Made by a program: the position numbers and the translations under genes
Notes under the pieces: model-generated
Seen by the model: only the letters and a program-made list of their open reading frames with translations
The model's database searches: none
What the model was told of the DNA's origin: nothing
Shown: positions 10,343 through 21,229 of the stretch, in pieces
Numbering within the stretch: position 1 is the stretch's first letter
Layout: each line of letters begins with the position of its first letter
Source of the DNA: Rutpela maculata
Lineage: Eukaryota > Arthropoda > Insecta > Coleoptera > Cerambycidae
Assembly (NCBI GenBank): GCA_936432065.2
Contig: OW386286.2
Coordinates: forward strand, 280,532,088-280,596,087
Length of the DNA stretch: 64,000 bases
Reading direction: 5' to 3'

Positions 10343-11081
10343 TACTCTTCGCAAAAACGAAGAGTATATTGTATTTGATCGGCATATTTCTAAAATCGTA
10401 AATATCGCTCGTAGAGAAAAAATTTTCATATCATTGTGTTAGTGAACGAATTCTGAACAACTTTCAAAATGTCCGTCTGTCCGTCTGTCCGTCTGTCCGT
10501 CTGTCCGTCCGTCTGTCCGTCCGTCACGTTTCCTGTAAGCACGATAACTTAAGAAAGAAAAGTCAGATTGTACTGAAATTTAGAAAATGAGTTAGTGTTA
10601 GCTAGAGGAAGAACCCTATTGTTTTTGAAGAAAATCGATCAGTAAATAAAAAAGTTATTAATTATTTAATTTAAAAAAAAAATTTTTTTGTTAATTTTTG
10701 TGGTTTGTACTAAAATGGAAATCGCGAGATATTATTTCCATAACAAATTTTTTTTGTGTATGAAGTTTACTAATATTTCTTAGAAGTGAAATATGTATGA
10801 ATGTCGACAGATATATATTACAGACAATCAATTTTCCTAGCAACAGGTGGTAGCGCAGCGGCTAAAGCTTTTCGTTGCAATCCAAGGGTCCCGTGTTCGA
10901 ATCCCGCAGGTTGGATTTTTTTTTCATACAATTTTTTTCACAACAAAGTTTATATCACAAAATTTAGGATGTCCAAAAACTAACATTATTTACAAGAAAA
11001 CTGCGAAGAGTATCCTATAGAATGTGTAACAATTATATATAAAAAGCTCAGTAAATTGGCGAAGAGTACGTTTTTAGCTTG
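10343..11081 (+). mobile_element. Hairpin-capped element, family A, full-length copy
   Basis: It interrupts the left arm of the inverted repeat; the right arm shows the uninterrupted sequence, which fixes the edges. The 5' end is TACTCTTCGC, a 5-base loop, CGAAGAGTATA. A CTGTCCGT-type tract lies at 10470-10525. The 3' end carries GCGAAGAGTA (inverse of the 5' arm) and then TTTTTAGCTTG. A tRNA-like block lies in the second half. No protein is encoded. A truncated second copy is at 43447-43664. Confidence 0.8.
10845..10914 (+). other. tRNA-like segment with pol III A and B boxes
   Basis: TAGCGCAGCGG (10851-10861) matches the A-box consensus and TGTTCGAATCC (10894-10904) the B-box consensus, with spacing typical of a tRNA. 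The acceptor-stem ends pair poorly, and it is embedded in a repeat. I therefore call it a tRNA-derived promoter or tRNA pseudogene, not a functional tRNA. Confidence 0.6.
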
Positions 11082-11806
11082 TTTTTTTTTTTTTAATTTA
11101 TAAAAAAAAAAATCAAACTGTTATACTAAAAGATCATATTAATATTTTACAGTTCTGTTTCAGTAGAAACATTGTATTTGACGTACATTTACATAATCAA
11201 AAAGAAAATTTCAAAAAAATTTTAATTTGCGACTTTTTTTACGCAAAAAATCAATTTTGTAACTTAAACAAATGTAAATATCTCAGTGGATTTTGAATAA
11301 AATTTATTGCAACTAACGGCATTTTAATTGTCATAAAAAAAGACGAATTTAAGAAAAAAAATTTTGCTCCGATACTTTGGAGCCGAGATATGAAGATTTC
11401 ACGTTTTTTGTGATTACGGCGAAATTTGAAAATATTCTTATTTGAAAATTTAACTGAATATACCTCAGAGTGTGTGTTATCACTTACAAAAAGTGCCATG
11501 TTTATATATCTAGATGGGCCATGGAAAAAAAATCGAGAAAATTGCATCCTTCACTGCTAATTGCGTACTTGGACAGTTTTACCCCGGCAGCAGCTTTATT
11601 TCTCTTTTTCTCGGCTTTAAGAGTGGCTAGATGGACGGTTTTTTTTTAATTCAACTTATTTTTTTCTCAGCTTTCCGATCATTCCATTATTTTTCAATTA
11701 TTCAATTATGTTGCTCCGCAAAAAGAATTTGTAATGCAGCGGCTTTATTATTTTATTATTATAGATAAAATAATTTCAGTAGTTTATAGACAAACATCTT
11801 ATAATT

Positions 11807-12413
11807 ATTTCCACATCCAGTGGAAGTATAGTAACGTAAAAACAAAATTGTAAAATTTTTTATTTTTTAAATAGGCTTAGAATGTTATGAAATGTCGAGA
11901 TTTTAAGTTTGAGCAAAAAAGTCTGTCGCTCTGTCGGTCGGTCCGTCTGTAACTTTTTTTGTGCGCACGATTACTCTGGAACCGTTTAATATATTGACTT
12001 GAAATTTGCTACATGTATGTATTTTAACGAGATCTGGAAGATTATATTTTGATCTTATTCCGTTGAAGGGTTGGGGGAAATGGGTGTAAATGGGTAAATT
12101 AAGCAAGTAAGAGTCCATAAAATTGGTATTTAGTATAAATAAGAGAAGCTAAGGTCCCAAAAAATGTTTTGGTATCAGCCACCCCCGTTACCACCCCCAC
12201 CCTGTTATTAAAGAGGGTGATAAAAATAAAATTGTGATTTAGTGTGTATACAAGAAGCAATGGTCTCAATTTTGTTTTTTAATTCGTCCACCCCCACTAC
12301 CACCGTTCCTACTCCCACTACCGATGTGACATATCGTTTTATTGTTTTTTTTTTCGTTGTGAGAGACTTGGATAGAAAATCTGGATGTGGAAGTAGTGAT
12401 TCCTTGGGCAACG
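11807..12413 (+). mobile_element. Hairpin-capped element, family B, copy 1
   Basis: It begins with a hairpin ATTTCCACATCCAGTGGAAG followed by TATAGTAACG. It has a CTGTC/CGGTC tract near 11920-11950 and a GTGCGCACGATTACTCTGG block. It ends with a repeated arm, CTGGATGTGGAAGTAGTG, then ATTCCTTGGGCAACG. It sits in the loop of the large inverted repeat, after the bases AATT as in the other two copies. Short internal ORFs do not match between copies. Confidence 0.8.
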
Positions 12414-12998
12414 TTTTTTTATAATTTTACAAACATTCTATAATTTAAGCAATAACGCATTATTGTTATGTTATGAATTAGATGTTTATTTCGCTGTTTA
12501 AAACAAATTAAATCAATATTGATGTCTGTCAGTTTAAATTAAATGAAATGCAAGAAAATGAGGAAGTTATTGGAAATGTTGATATCAATAATGACGATGA
12601 TGACAATGATTGTATGCAGAAATGTGAGACGAAACGGACAGCGAGTCCAACACAGGAAATCACCCTAAAAAAAAACGAGGACAGAAAAATAAGCTTTAGT
12701 TTGTACATTCAATAAATTAATTTTTAAATACAAAATGTTTACCTTTTTTATCCACAATAAGAGTGAAAACTAGTCACTCATCAGTGTCTTATCAAATAAA
12801 TTGTATGTAATCTTTACATATTTATTTTATGAAGCAACGTAATTGAATGACTGAAAAATAATCGAATAATCGGAAAGCTGAGAAAAAAAAATAAGTTGAA
12901 TTAAAAAAAAACGTCCATCTAGCCACTCCTGAAGCCGAGAAAATGAGAAATGAAGCTGCCGCCGCGGTAAAACTGTCCAAGTACGCCACTAACAGCAA

Positions 12999-13013
12999 GG
13001 GGGGGGGGGGGGG
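12999..13013 (+). repeat. Homopolymer G15
   Basis: Fifteen consecutive G residues in an otherwise AT-rich arm; the other arm of the inverted repeat has no such run. It may be a real expansion or an assembly artefact. Confidence 0.9.
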
Positions 13014-13951
13014 ATCTGGCTTCTAGTGTGAGCGCGAGCGCCAAGGATGCAATTTTCTCGATTTTTTTTCCATGGCCCATCTAGGTATATAGACATGGCA
13101 CTTTATGTAAGTGACAACACACACTCTGAGGTATATTTAGTAAAATTTTCAAGTAAAAAATATTTTCAAATTTCGCCGTAATCACAAAAAACGTGAAATC
13201 TTCATATCTGGACTCCAAAGCATCGGAGCAAAAATTTATTTTTCTTAAATTCGTGTTTTTTTATGACAATTAAAATGCCGTTAGTTGCAATAAATTTGAT
13301 GCAAAATCCACTGAGATATTTACATTTGTTTAAGTTGCAAAATTGATTTTTTGCGTAGAATAGTCGCAAATTAAAATTTGTTTGCAATATTCTTTTTGAT
13401 TATGTAAATGTACGTCAAATACAATGTTTTTACCGAAACAGAACTGTAATATATTAATATGATCTTTTAGTATACCAGTTTGAATTTTTTTTTATGAATT
13501 AATTGCAACAAAAATAATTAATATTTTGCAACGGAACAAAGTGCATTTAATTAAGGGTAAAAATATGTATTGTTCTCATAATATCGTTAACATGCAGATT
13601 TTACATTTGTTTCTACAGTACTTGAAAGTTCGAGGATCGAAAAATCCAATTTTTTCAGTTTTTTGCCATAAAATGTTATTAACAATCAAAAATTAGTTCT
13701 TTGCATATACCTACCTTATAGGGGAACCCATGGGTCGAACGTTTTTTTATAACCTTTAGAAGCGAAGATATAAGCAAACAAGTAAGTTGCAAAATTCATT
13801 ATGTTTACAAAAAGTTGAATAACAATTAAAGCCGCCATTTTGAGTGGTCAACACTATTTTTTTCGGATTCCTGAGGAAATTCTGTAGGGGGTAGACTAAT
13901 TTTTGACTTGTCCCAAAACTTTCCGAGACATTTTCCTAATATCACCGGACT

Positions 13952-15345
13952 GTAAGGCTTATCTGGATTTACTTCCAAAAAAGTTAAAACATTTAACAAT
14001 TGTTATATAAAAGAGAAAATTTTCCAAAATTTGTTTAATTTCCCTAGGGACGTTATGAAAAATAACGACCCGTTGCCGATGGCAACTATTTCGTACATAA
14101 AGCGTCACTTACGATTGACAAAACAATGGATTAGAGCATACACACGAGGAAGCTATGACAAAAACATTATTTTGAAAATGTTATAATTCGAAAAATTTCA
14201 TGGCTTAAAAATATTTACCTAGAAGTTTCCGATTACGAATCAGGTGTTTGAAGAATTAATAAATAAAATGGCGGCTCCAAAATGGCTGAATTTAATACTA
14301 AAATCCTGCAAAATTCTGTAAGTACATATTAATAAATATTTTATAGCAAAGTTCAAATATTCCAGCTTAGGTGTTTCTGATTCTTCTAACAACTAAAGTG
14401 ACGTTAAAAAATAATAAGGCAAGATGGCAAATGTAAAATTTCCGAATTTAAAACAAAAAAAAATTTCAATATTTGATACTTTAAGAAAAAATTGTGTGTT
14501 TGATAAGTACTTATAAATATTTAGTTAATAGAATAGTATTATAATATGTGGGTTTTTGATATATTTTAAATTGTGTTTTAAATAAAAATAAATAAGTGGG
14601 CAGCTACGGAAAGCGGCTGGAACCTCCCCATCATATAATTCTTTGTGGACAGCTTCTCTGCCAGCTGTGGCCGGTGAAGTGTTCATGGTACCGTTTCAAT
14701 TTTGTTGTGGGGAGGTTAATACATTTATTATTCCAAAAATACAATTTGTAGGAACAGGTTAAAAAAAATTAAGCATAAATGAAGTTCTACATTTATTTTC
14801 ATTTCAGTTTTCGCCTTACTCTTATTCAGAGACGTCCTCCTCTAGGGAGAACACAGACCTATCCATTTTCATATAAATCAAGAGTTTGATTAATATAATT
14901 TTGTCTAAAGACATCCGATCGAGACATACCAAGGGTTAATAATCAACAGTCCTCAAATGTATTTCTTAAAATATTTACAGAAAATTGAGAATTTTGCAAA
15001 ATCACCGAAATTTTCCTTAAAAAAGTTATTTGAAAACATATGTAGCAAAAAACTAAACGGTAAAAAGAGAATATTCCTCCGTAAACATTTCACTGTACTA
15101 CAGTATCTCTGAAGAAACTACTTTTATTTGTTTTTGTACTCCTTAAAAAAAATGTTTCGACAATAATTATAATTTATTTTTTGAAAATTCTTATCAGATG
15201 CAAGTGGCTATAGAAGACGCTGTAATTAAGATAAATGAACGTGGTTAGTCCCATTACTCTGATTTGAAGGACAATGAAATAAATAAACTTTACTTCAGAA
15301 TAGAAATTTGTAAGATTTTGTAGGTCTAAAGACGATTAGGCCAAA
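13952..15345. other. No gene; repeat-derived AT-rich DNA
   Basis: Frequent stops in all frames. A short inverted pair AACCTCCCCA / TGGGGAGGTT near 14610-14720 may mark a small element. The texture (AAATGGCGGCTCC-type blocks) resembles other repeats in this window. Confidence 0.45.
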
Positions 15346-15350
15346 ACATT

Positions 15351-15640
15351 TTTTTTTTGGCCTTTAACTTAATATAATAAAAAATGTAATTATTTTTTAA
15401 AATTCGGGCTCCGAGGATTTGTTGGAATTTCGGTAACTATTCATTAAAAAAAAAAATTGTTAATTTCCGATAAGATTTGCGCTCTCTAGCCATTTTTTGG
15501 CCTTTAACTTAATATAATAAAAAAGGATTTTTTTTCTTTCAAAATTCGGGTTCCGGGATTTGTTGGAAATTCGGTAAGCTTTAATTTTAAAAAAAAATCG
15601 TTGGTTTCCGACAAGATTTGCGCTCTTTTGCCACTTTTGG
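15351..15640. repeat. Tandem duplication, ~140-bp unit, two copies
   Basis: Both copies start TTTTTTGGCCTTTAACTTAA and contain AAAATTCGGG(c/t)TCCG, GATTTGTTGGAA and TTTCCGAyAAGATTTGCGC. They diverge by small indels in poly-A and poly-T stretches. Confidence 0.8.
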
Positions 15641-16582
15641 ACCAAAAATTTCAATTTGGGACCACTGTGCGGCGGTCGTATCTTAAAACAAGATTACGTG
15701 GACCAATTAGTCGGAGAACGAGCAATGTCTAAGATGCACCCTCTATAACACTCGCGAACAACCACCTAAAAAAAATTGATTCTTATGTAAATCGACCTGG
15801 CGGATCCGATTTTGGAGTTCGCCAGACAATCCGGAATTGCGAAACTGGTCAAAATCGGCAATTTCCGAAAAATCTCAAATTTTATGGATATTTTTTAATT
15901 TTTACTTATCACCCTATATATCCCTTAGTTTAAGTCCGATTAAATTGAAATTTTTAGGGGAGCCAATTTAGACCTTTATTATCATGACGGACATGACATA
16001 AATGCAAAAAAAAATACGTGTCACCAGTAATATTTTTTTTTATAGTTGGTGACACGAAATTTGTTAAAAATGCAGCAACAAATACTCGATCGAGAAAACT
16101 TTTTTGTTTTTAAAGATAAATGTATATAGTAAGCTACAAAGTTGTAGCCAAAGAACCAAAGAAACTTTTTTATTTCAATGATTTTTTTGATAACTGGCTT
16201 GGTTTTTAACATAACGGTGCCGCAATATAGAAAAGAACTACGCCGGCCGCGGCCGGTCACGTACTGCACAAGCGATAACGCCATGCATAGCTTGAGAGCG
16301 CCAGGATTTGTATTGTACTAATAATAACCTATTTAATAATCGTTTATTCAGCAAATTTTAATTTTGAAAAACCAGGAGCAAAATATAAAAAATAAAGTTT
16401 TAAATTTTGATAAAGGCAATTTAGAGATACTCCTTTTATTCCCACATTTAACTTCTACTCGTATAATTGCTGCAATATTTAAGAGATAGTTAACACATTT
16501 GTATTTTTTTTGTCGCAAATTATACAACGTTTTGGGCTTTCAACGATCTTCCTTTTTTTATAACCAGTATTAGCCACATCTG

Positions 16583-16785
16583 CAGCGTTACCACATTTGG
16601 TAGATTTTTATTTCTTTTTAGTAGAATTTTAAGGATTTTTGTAAAGTTTGGTAGGTAAAATTTGCTTGCAGATTTCTGATAATTATTATCAGAAATCTAC
16701 CAGCAAATTTTACCTACCAAACTTTAAAAAAACCCTTAAAATTCTACTAAAAAGAAATAGAAATCTACCAAATGTGGTAACGCTG
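16583..16785. mobile_element. Snap-back hAT MITE, 203 bp, with 8-bp TSD
   Basis: Nearly the whole element is one palindrome; the arms are about 101 bp and I count about five mismatches. Its ends are CAGCGTTACCACATTTGG and the inverse. It is flanked by CACATCTG at 16575-16582 and again at 16786-16793. CAG(C/G)G termini and an 8-bp TSD identify a hAT-type MITE. The high arm identity suggests a recent origin. Confidence 0.9.
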
Positions 16786-17462
16786 CACATCTGTGCTTTC
16801 TGCTTTTTATTTATAAGCTTTTCGGGTATAATTTCTTCTGCATCTTGCATACAAAAATAAATCCCTTTTTTTGGTGTAATATTTCAACTTAAGAGAAATG
16901 TCATCCGACTTTATAGAAACTGCTTTAAATGCTTAGTCCAGTGCTTCTTCTGTAACACCCTGCACAGTTTCTTCACTATTTTGTTGGCAAAATATGCATT
17001 TCATATAGTTTAACTCTGGGTTTAACTGTTAAAAAAAAATTGAAAACGCGCACAAAACTGCTGACGTTAAAAAAATTGCTTAAAAGTTGTTCCTTGTTCA
17101 AATTAAATATTAAAACTAGTTTTAAATGTCTGGTAAAGAAATTCCGTTACTTTAATATGCACTTTACCCTCTATAGCACTTTCCTAACGCAATAATAATA
17201 ATTATTATAGCTGCAACTCATCAATTTTCAATAAGAATAAGCGTCATAAACCACACAGACGACAACAACTCCTGTCGATCGGTTAAAAACAACTAAATAA
17301 ACGTTTTATAATAGCTATTTATGTAACCAGTTACAAAAGACGTAACAACACGAGTTACACAAGATTGTCTTTCGTTACATACATGATTTTTCTAATTTTA
17401 AAATTCTAAAAACAATTTAAACATAATAAATGAAATGGATGTATTTAAAAATCTTTAAAAAA

Positions 17463-18143
17463 CCGCTGCCCAAGGAATCACTACTTCCACATCCAGATTT
17501 TTTATCCAAGTCACTCACAACGAAAAAATCTTGCATGTGGAAATAATTGCTTATGGAACTTTAATAATATAATATTTGAAATCCTCTTCCCCAAAAACCC
17601 ATACCCCACATCGGTAGCGGGGTGGGGGTGGTGATAGGGGGTGGTAGTGGGGGTGGATGAAGTAAAAAAACATTTTGAGGTTTCTGGTTCTTATACACAC
17701 ACTAAATCACAATTTTTTTTCATCCCCTTTAATAATGGGGAGGTGGTGGTAATGGGGGTGGCTAATGCCAAAATTTTTTTTTTGATACCTAAGCTTCTCT
17801 TGTATATACTAAATACCAATTTTATGGACTCTTACCTGCTTGATTTACCTATTTTCTCCAAATTTACCCCAATTTACCCCCCAACCCTTCGACGGAACAA
17901 GATAAAAATATAATTTAGTTCTAGATCTCGTTAAAGTACTTATGTGTAGCAAATGTCAAGTCAATATCTCAAACGGTTCCAGAGTAAACGTGCGCACAAA
18001 AAAAGTTACAGACAGACCGACAGACAGAAATTCTTTTTTCGCTCAAACTTAAAATCTCGACGTTTCGTGACATTCTAACCTATTTGAACAATAAAAATTT
18101 TTTAAAAATTTTTTGTCATTACACTTCCACTGAATGTGGAAGT
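17463..18143 (-). mobile_element. Hairpin-capped element, family B, copy 2
   Basis: Read on the minus strand it starts at 18143 with ACTTCCACATTCAGTGGAAG. It carries the CTGTCGGTCTGTC tract near 18020, GTGCGCACG, a C-rich CCACCCCC region, and ends GTGGAAGTAGTGATTCC then TTGGGCAGCGG. As with the other two copies, the base run before the 5' end is AATT. Confidence 0.82.
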
Positions 18144-18439
18144 AATTAAGTAATCTTTTTCATAGTTACCTTTGCTGCTATCACACATTATAATTTTAAT
18201 GTCAAAATTGACAGACGTTAATTAGTCAAGTTACAATATTACTTGAAATCCTAATTTGATAACATAATAAAGGTAAATTGTATTAATGCAAAAGTTTTGT
18301 TAGCGTATTTTGAAGGAAAGAAGAATTTAGAAGCTACCACTTATGGACTTAGTATTCTATTTTGTGTTGAATAAACATTGTTTCTTTATCTTTTTGAGAG
18401 TTGTTTATCTTTCCTAATTGATGACATAAGGAACTTTTT

Positions 18440-19141
18440 GTAACGCCATATCCTAAAATGGCATTTATTTGACACTTTCCATGAATCAAAACAATGTCAT
18501 TATTGACAAGTGTAAAATAAAGAAAAAAGAGTGAAATAAAGACATTTTATTTCACAGTGTGATATAAAACTTATTGGTTTCTATCGAAACAGCAATAGAA
18601 TTTAGTCTATTTTTATAAAATTATATTGTTTTCTGATTTCGAATGGCGATACAAAAAATTTTGTAGACAACTCGAGACTAAAATGTGTTTTTTTTTATTA
18701 CTCGTGTGGTTTATAGCACTCGCCTTCGGCTCGTACTATAAACGCCCACTTGTTATATAGCCACTTGTTATATAAAATACTATTTTGTAACGCCATGTCC
18801 TAAAACAACGTTTATTTGACAGTTTCAATGAATCAAAACGTCATTATTGACAAGTATAAAATAAAGAAAAAAGAGTGAAATAAAGGAATTTTATTTAACA
18901 ATGTGAAATAAAACTTACTGGTTTCTATGGAAACAGCAATAGAATTTAGTCTAGTTTTACAAAATTATATTGTTTTCAAATTTCGAATGGCGATACAAAA
19001 AATTTTGTATATAACTCGAGACTAAAATGTGTTTTTTTTTACTCGTGTGGTTTATAGCACTCGCCTTCGGCTCGTACTATAAATGCCCCACTCGTAAAAA
19101 AAAACACCATTTTAACCATTTGTTATATAAAATACTATTTC
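18440..19141. repeat. Tandem duplication of a ~350-bp unit
   Basis: Unit 1 (18440-18786) and unit 2 (18787-19141) both start GTAACGCCAT and contain TCATTATTGACAAGT, AAACAGCAATAGAATTTAG and CGATACAAAAAATTTTGTA. Both then carry a GC-rich hairpin-like block GCACTCGCCTTCGGCTCGTA, and both end in TTATATAAAATACTATT. Confidence 0.85.
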
Positions 19142-19283
19142 GTCACTAGTTACGTAAAATTTTACTTTTCATAACTGGTTACATAAAGTAGGACGTTTTG
19201 ACACGTCAGTTTTGAAAACTGTCACTTTATACGTCAAAATTAGAAAAACCAATATTCACAACTACGCATTATTTTATTCACAT

Positions 19284-20595
19284 TAGGGATTGCATTACCG
19301 GTTAACCGGTTAACCGGTTATCAGGACAAAAAACACATGACGATAATTACCGGTAATTTTAATTTTTTACCGGTAATTTCGGTAAATTCTAAACTTACGA
19401 TATGTCATGTATTCAACGTTTCTATTTCTGTCAGTGACTAGTATTCATTAAATACAGAGTGACTGGCCCAACACTGAGCACTTTTAACAATAAATAAATA
19501 ATATTATGAAAAGTAAAATCCAAACACCAAGCCCTAAGAAATACAAGAGAGACATTGACAATATCTTGCGACAGAAAATTGAATATTTCACTTCCGCAAA
19601 TATCCGTGGAATACATTTAGAAGTAGATTATTACCAATTCTTATTAACTTATCGACCCACCAATATCGATTGAGGAAGAGCATCTCCAGCTGGTGGTATT
19701 CTATGCACAAATATCAGACGACTAACAGATATAGCTTTGAAAAACTAACCCTTTTAATGGGCTATTTTTAAAAAAACATTGTATTTCTAGATTAGGTATT
19801 CAGTAAATGCCCTATATGAGTTTATGTTTATAATTTTTGTTATTTAAGTTGATATTTTTGTTATTTACAGAATAATTATTTATTTAAATTTATTTCATTT
19901 ATATTTTTTCCTTTTGATAAAAAAACTTTTGTTTGTTCATTATATTAAATATATGTATATAAAATAGTAAATTGTAATACAAGTGTGGCAAGGGCTTCAT
20001 TGCAAAACGCGCTCGTGTTCCTATCATACGAGTTTTGCAATGAAGCTTGCCACATGTGTGTTACATACTATTTTTTCTACGGTTGTGAAGTTATTTCCCT
20101 TTTTTAAAGTCTTTCCAAAATTTTAAATTTACTGCCTGTCAGATTTTATTTAAAGTGACATTTTCCGCTGTCATTCTGAAGTAAGAAAATTTGACTTTGT
20201 AATTGCAATTCATGTGTAATTAATGTACATTTATAGAATTTAATTGTTATTACCAGTAAGTAATCTAAAATTCTTTAAGGTAAACACATTATTTTATTCC
20301 GGTGTGTGAAGATGTAATCAAGGCGTGTGGCAAATTCTTTGCCGCACGGAGTGCGGCAAAGTGATATTTTCTGCAGTCATTTTGAAGTTAGAAAATTTGA
20401 CTTTCAGCACAATCGTAGAAAAAAATGTTTTTTGTGAAATTTGGATAATTTTGTACATGGAAAAAGACAATTGCCATTTTCGCCACCCTAATCATTTATT
20501 CTAAAAATTACCGGTAAATACCGGTTAACCGGTTATTTACATTTTTATTTACCGATTTACCGGTTATTAAAACTTCCGGTAAATTGCAATCCCTA
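19284..20595. mobile_element. Non-autonomous hAT-type element, 1312 bp, with 8-bp TSD
   Basis: The ends TAGGGATTGCA and TGCAATCCCTA are inverted, and both terminal regions are packed with ACCGGT words. The TSD ATTCACAT is perfect at 19276-19283 and 20596-20603. A patch near 19670-19745 reads, in one frame, like a decayed hAT dimerisation motif (a short AG...T.IRRLTD stretch); this is weak. The interior near 19985-20050 has a palindrome with arms CTTCATTGCAAAAC and GTTTTGCAATGAAG, and two copies of an AGAAAATTTGACTTT block. Confidence 0.85.
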
Positions 20596-21229
20596 ATTCA
20601 CATCGGGCGGGGCATCCTGAAAGACGAGAAATAAAGCCGCGGTATAGGCCAACCCAATCTTTTATCTTGCGACGCGACCCGGCGCGGCGGTCAAATACTG
20701 CAGCACCGTTTTCTTGAAAACTAAGTAAGTTATCAAAAAAATCACCGAAATAAAAAAGTTTCTTTAGTTCTTTGGCTACAACTTTGTAGATTACTATATA
20801 CATCTATCTTTAAAAACAAAAAAGTTTTCTCGATCGAGTATTTGTTGCTGCATTTTTAACAAATTTCGTGTCATCAACTTTTAAAAAAAATATTACTGGT
20901 GACACGTAATCTTTTTTGCATTTCTGTCATGTCAGTCATAATAACAAAGGTCTAAATTGACTCTCCTAATAATTTCAATTTAATCGGACTTAAACTAAAA
21001 GAGATATAGGGTGATAAGTAAAAATTAAAAATTTTCCGTAAAATTTGAGATTTTTCGGAAATTGCCGTTTTGACCAGTTTCGCAATTCCGGATTGTCTGG
21101 CGAACTCCAAAATCGAATCCGCCAGGTCGATTTACATAATAATCAATTTTTGTTAGGTGGTTGTTCGCGAGTGTTATAGAGGGTCCTTAAAATGCATCGT
21201 AGAGATCCCTCGTTCTCCGACTAATGGTC

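Larger units (their letters stand above)
9877..13951. mobile_element. Large inverted-repeat (foldback) element, 4.1 kb, with nested insertions
   Basis: The left arm (9877 to about 11717) and right arm (about 12835 to 13951) are reverse complements along their length, starting AGTCCGGTGAT and ending ATCACCGGACT. Shared landmarks include the Phe/Leu-neutral block with CCATGGCCCATCTAG near the loop side and GGGTTCCCCTATAAG near the outer side. Without the 739-bp family A insertion (10343-11081) the left arm is close to the right arm in length (about 1.1 kb). The loop holds a family B element. There is no transposase. Confidence 0.85.
15700..21229. mobile_element. Nested repeat complex bounded by ~540-bp inverted arms
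   Basis: Arms at about 15700-16235 and 20690-21229 are reverse complements. Shared landmarks include GACCAATTAGTCGGAGAACG, TCTGGCGAACTCCAAAATCG (seen inverted on the left), CTCGATCGAG and GTGTCACCAGTAATATT. The 4.4-kb interior holds a snap-back hAT MITE, a family B element, a tandem duplication and a 1.3-kb hAT element. It is either one large foldback element filled by later insertions or two opposed copies of one repeat. Confidence 0.75.

Noticed and set aside
10470..10525. CRISPR-like short regular repeats (GTCCGTCT)n
   Set aside because: It is a simple microsatellite without spacers, in a eukaryotic repeat.
10845..10914. Functional tRNA gene
   Set aside because: A and B boxes are good, but the acceptor stem does not pair and the block is inside a dispersed repeat.
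11251..13387. Open frames of 60-100 codons in both arms of the large inverted repeat
   Set aside because: The frames in the two arms are the same sequence with indels, AT-rich, with no domain. They are repeat shadows.
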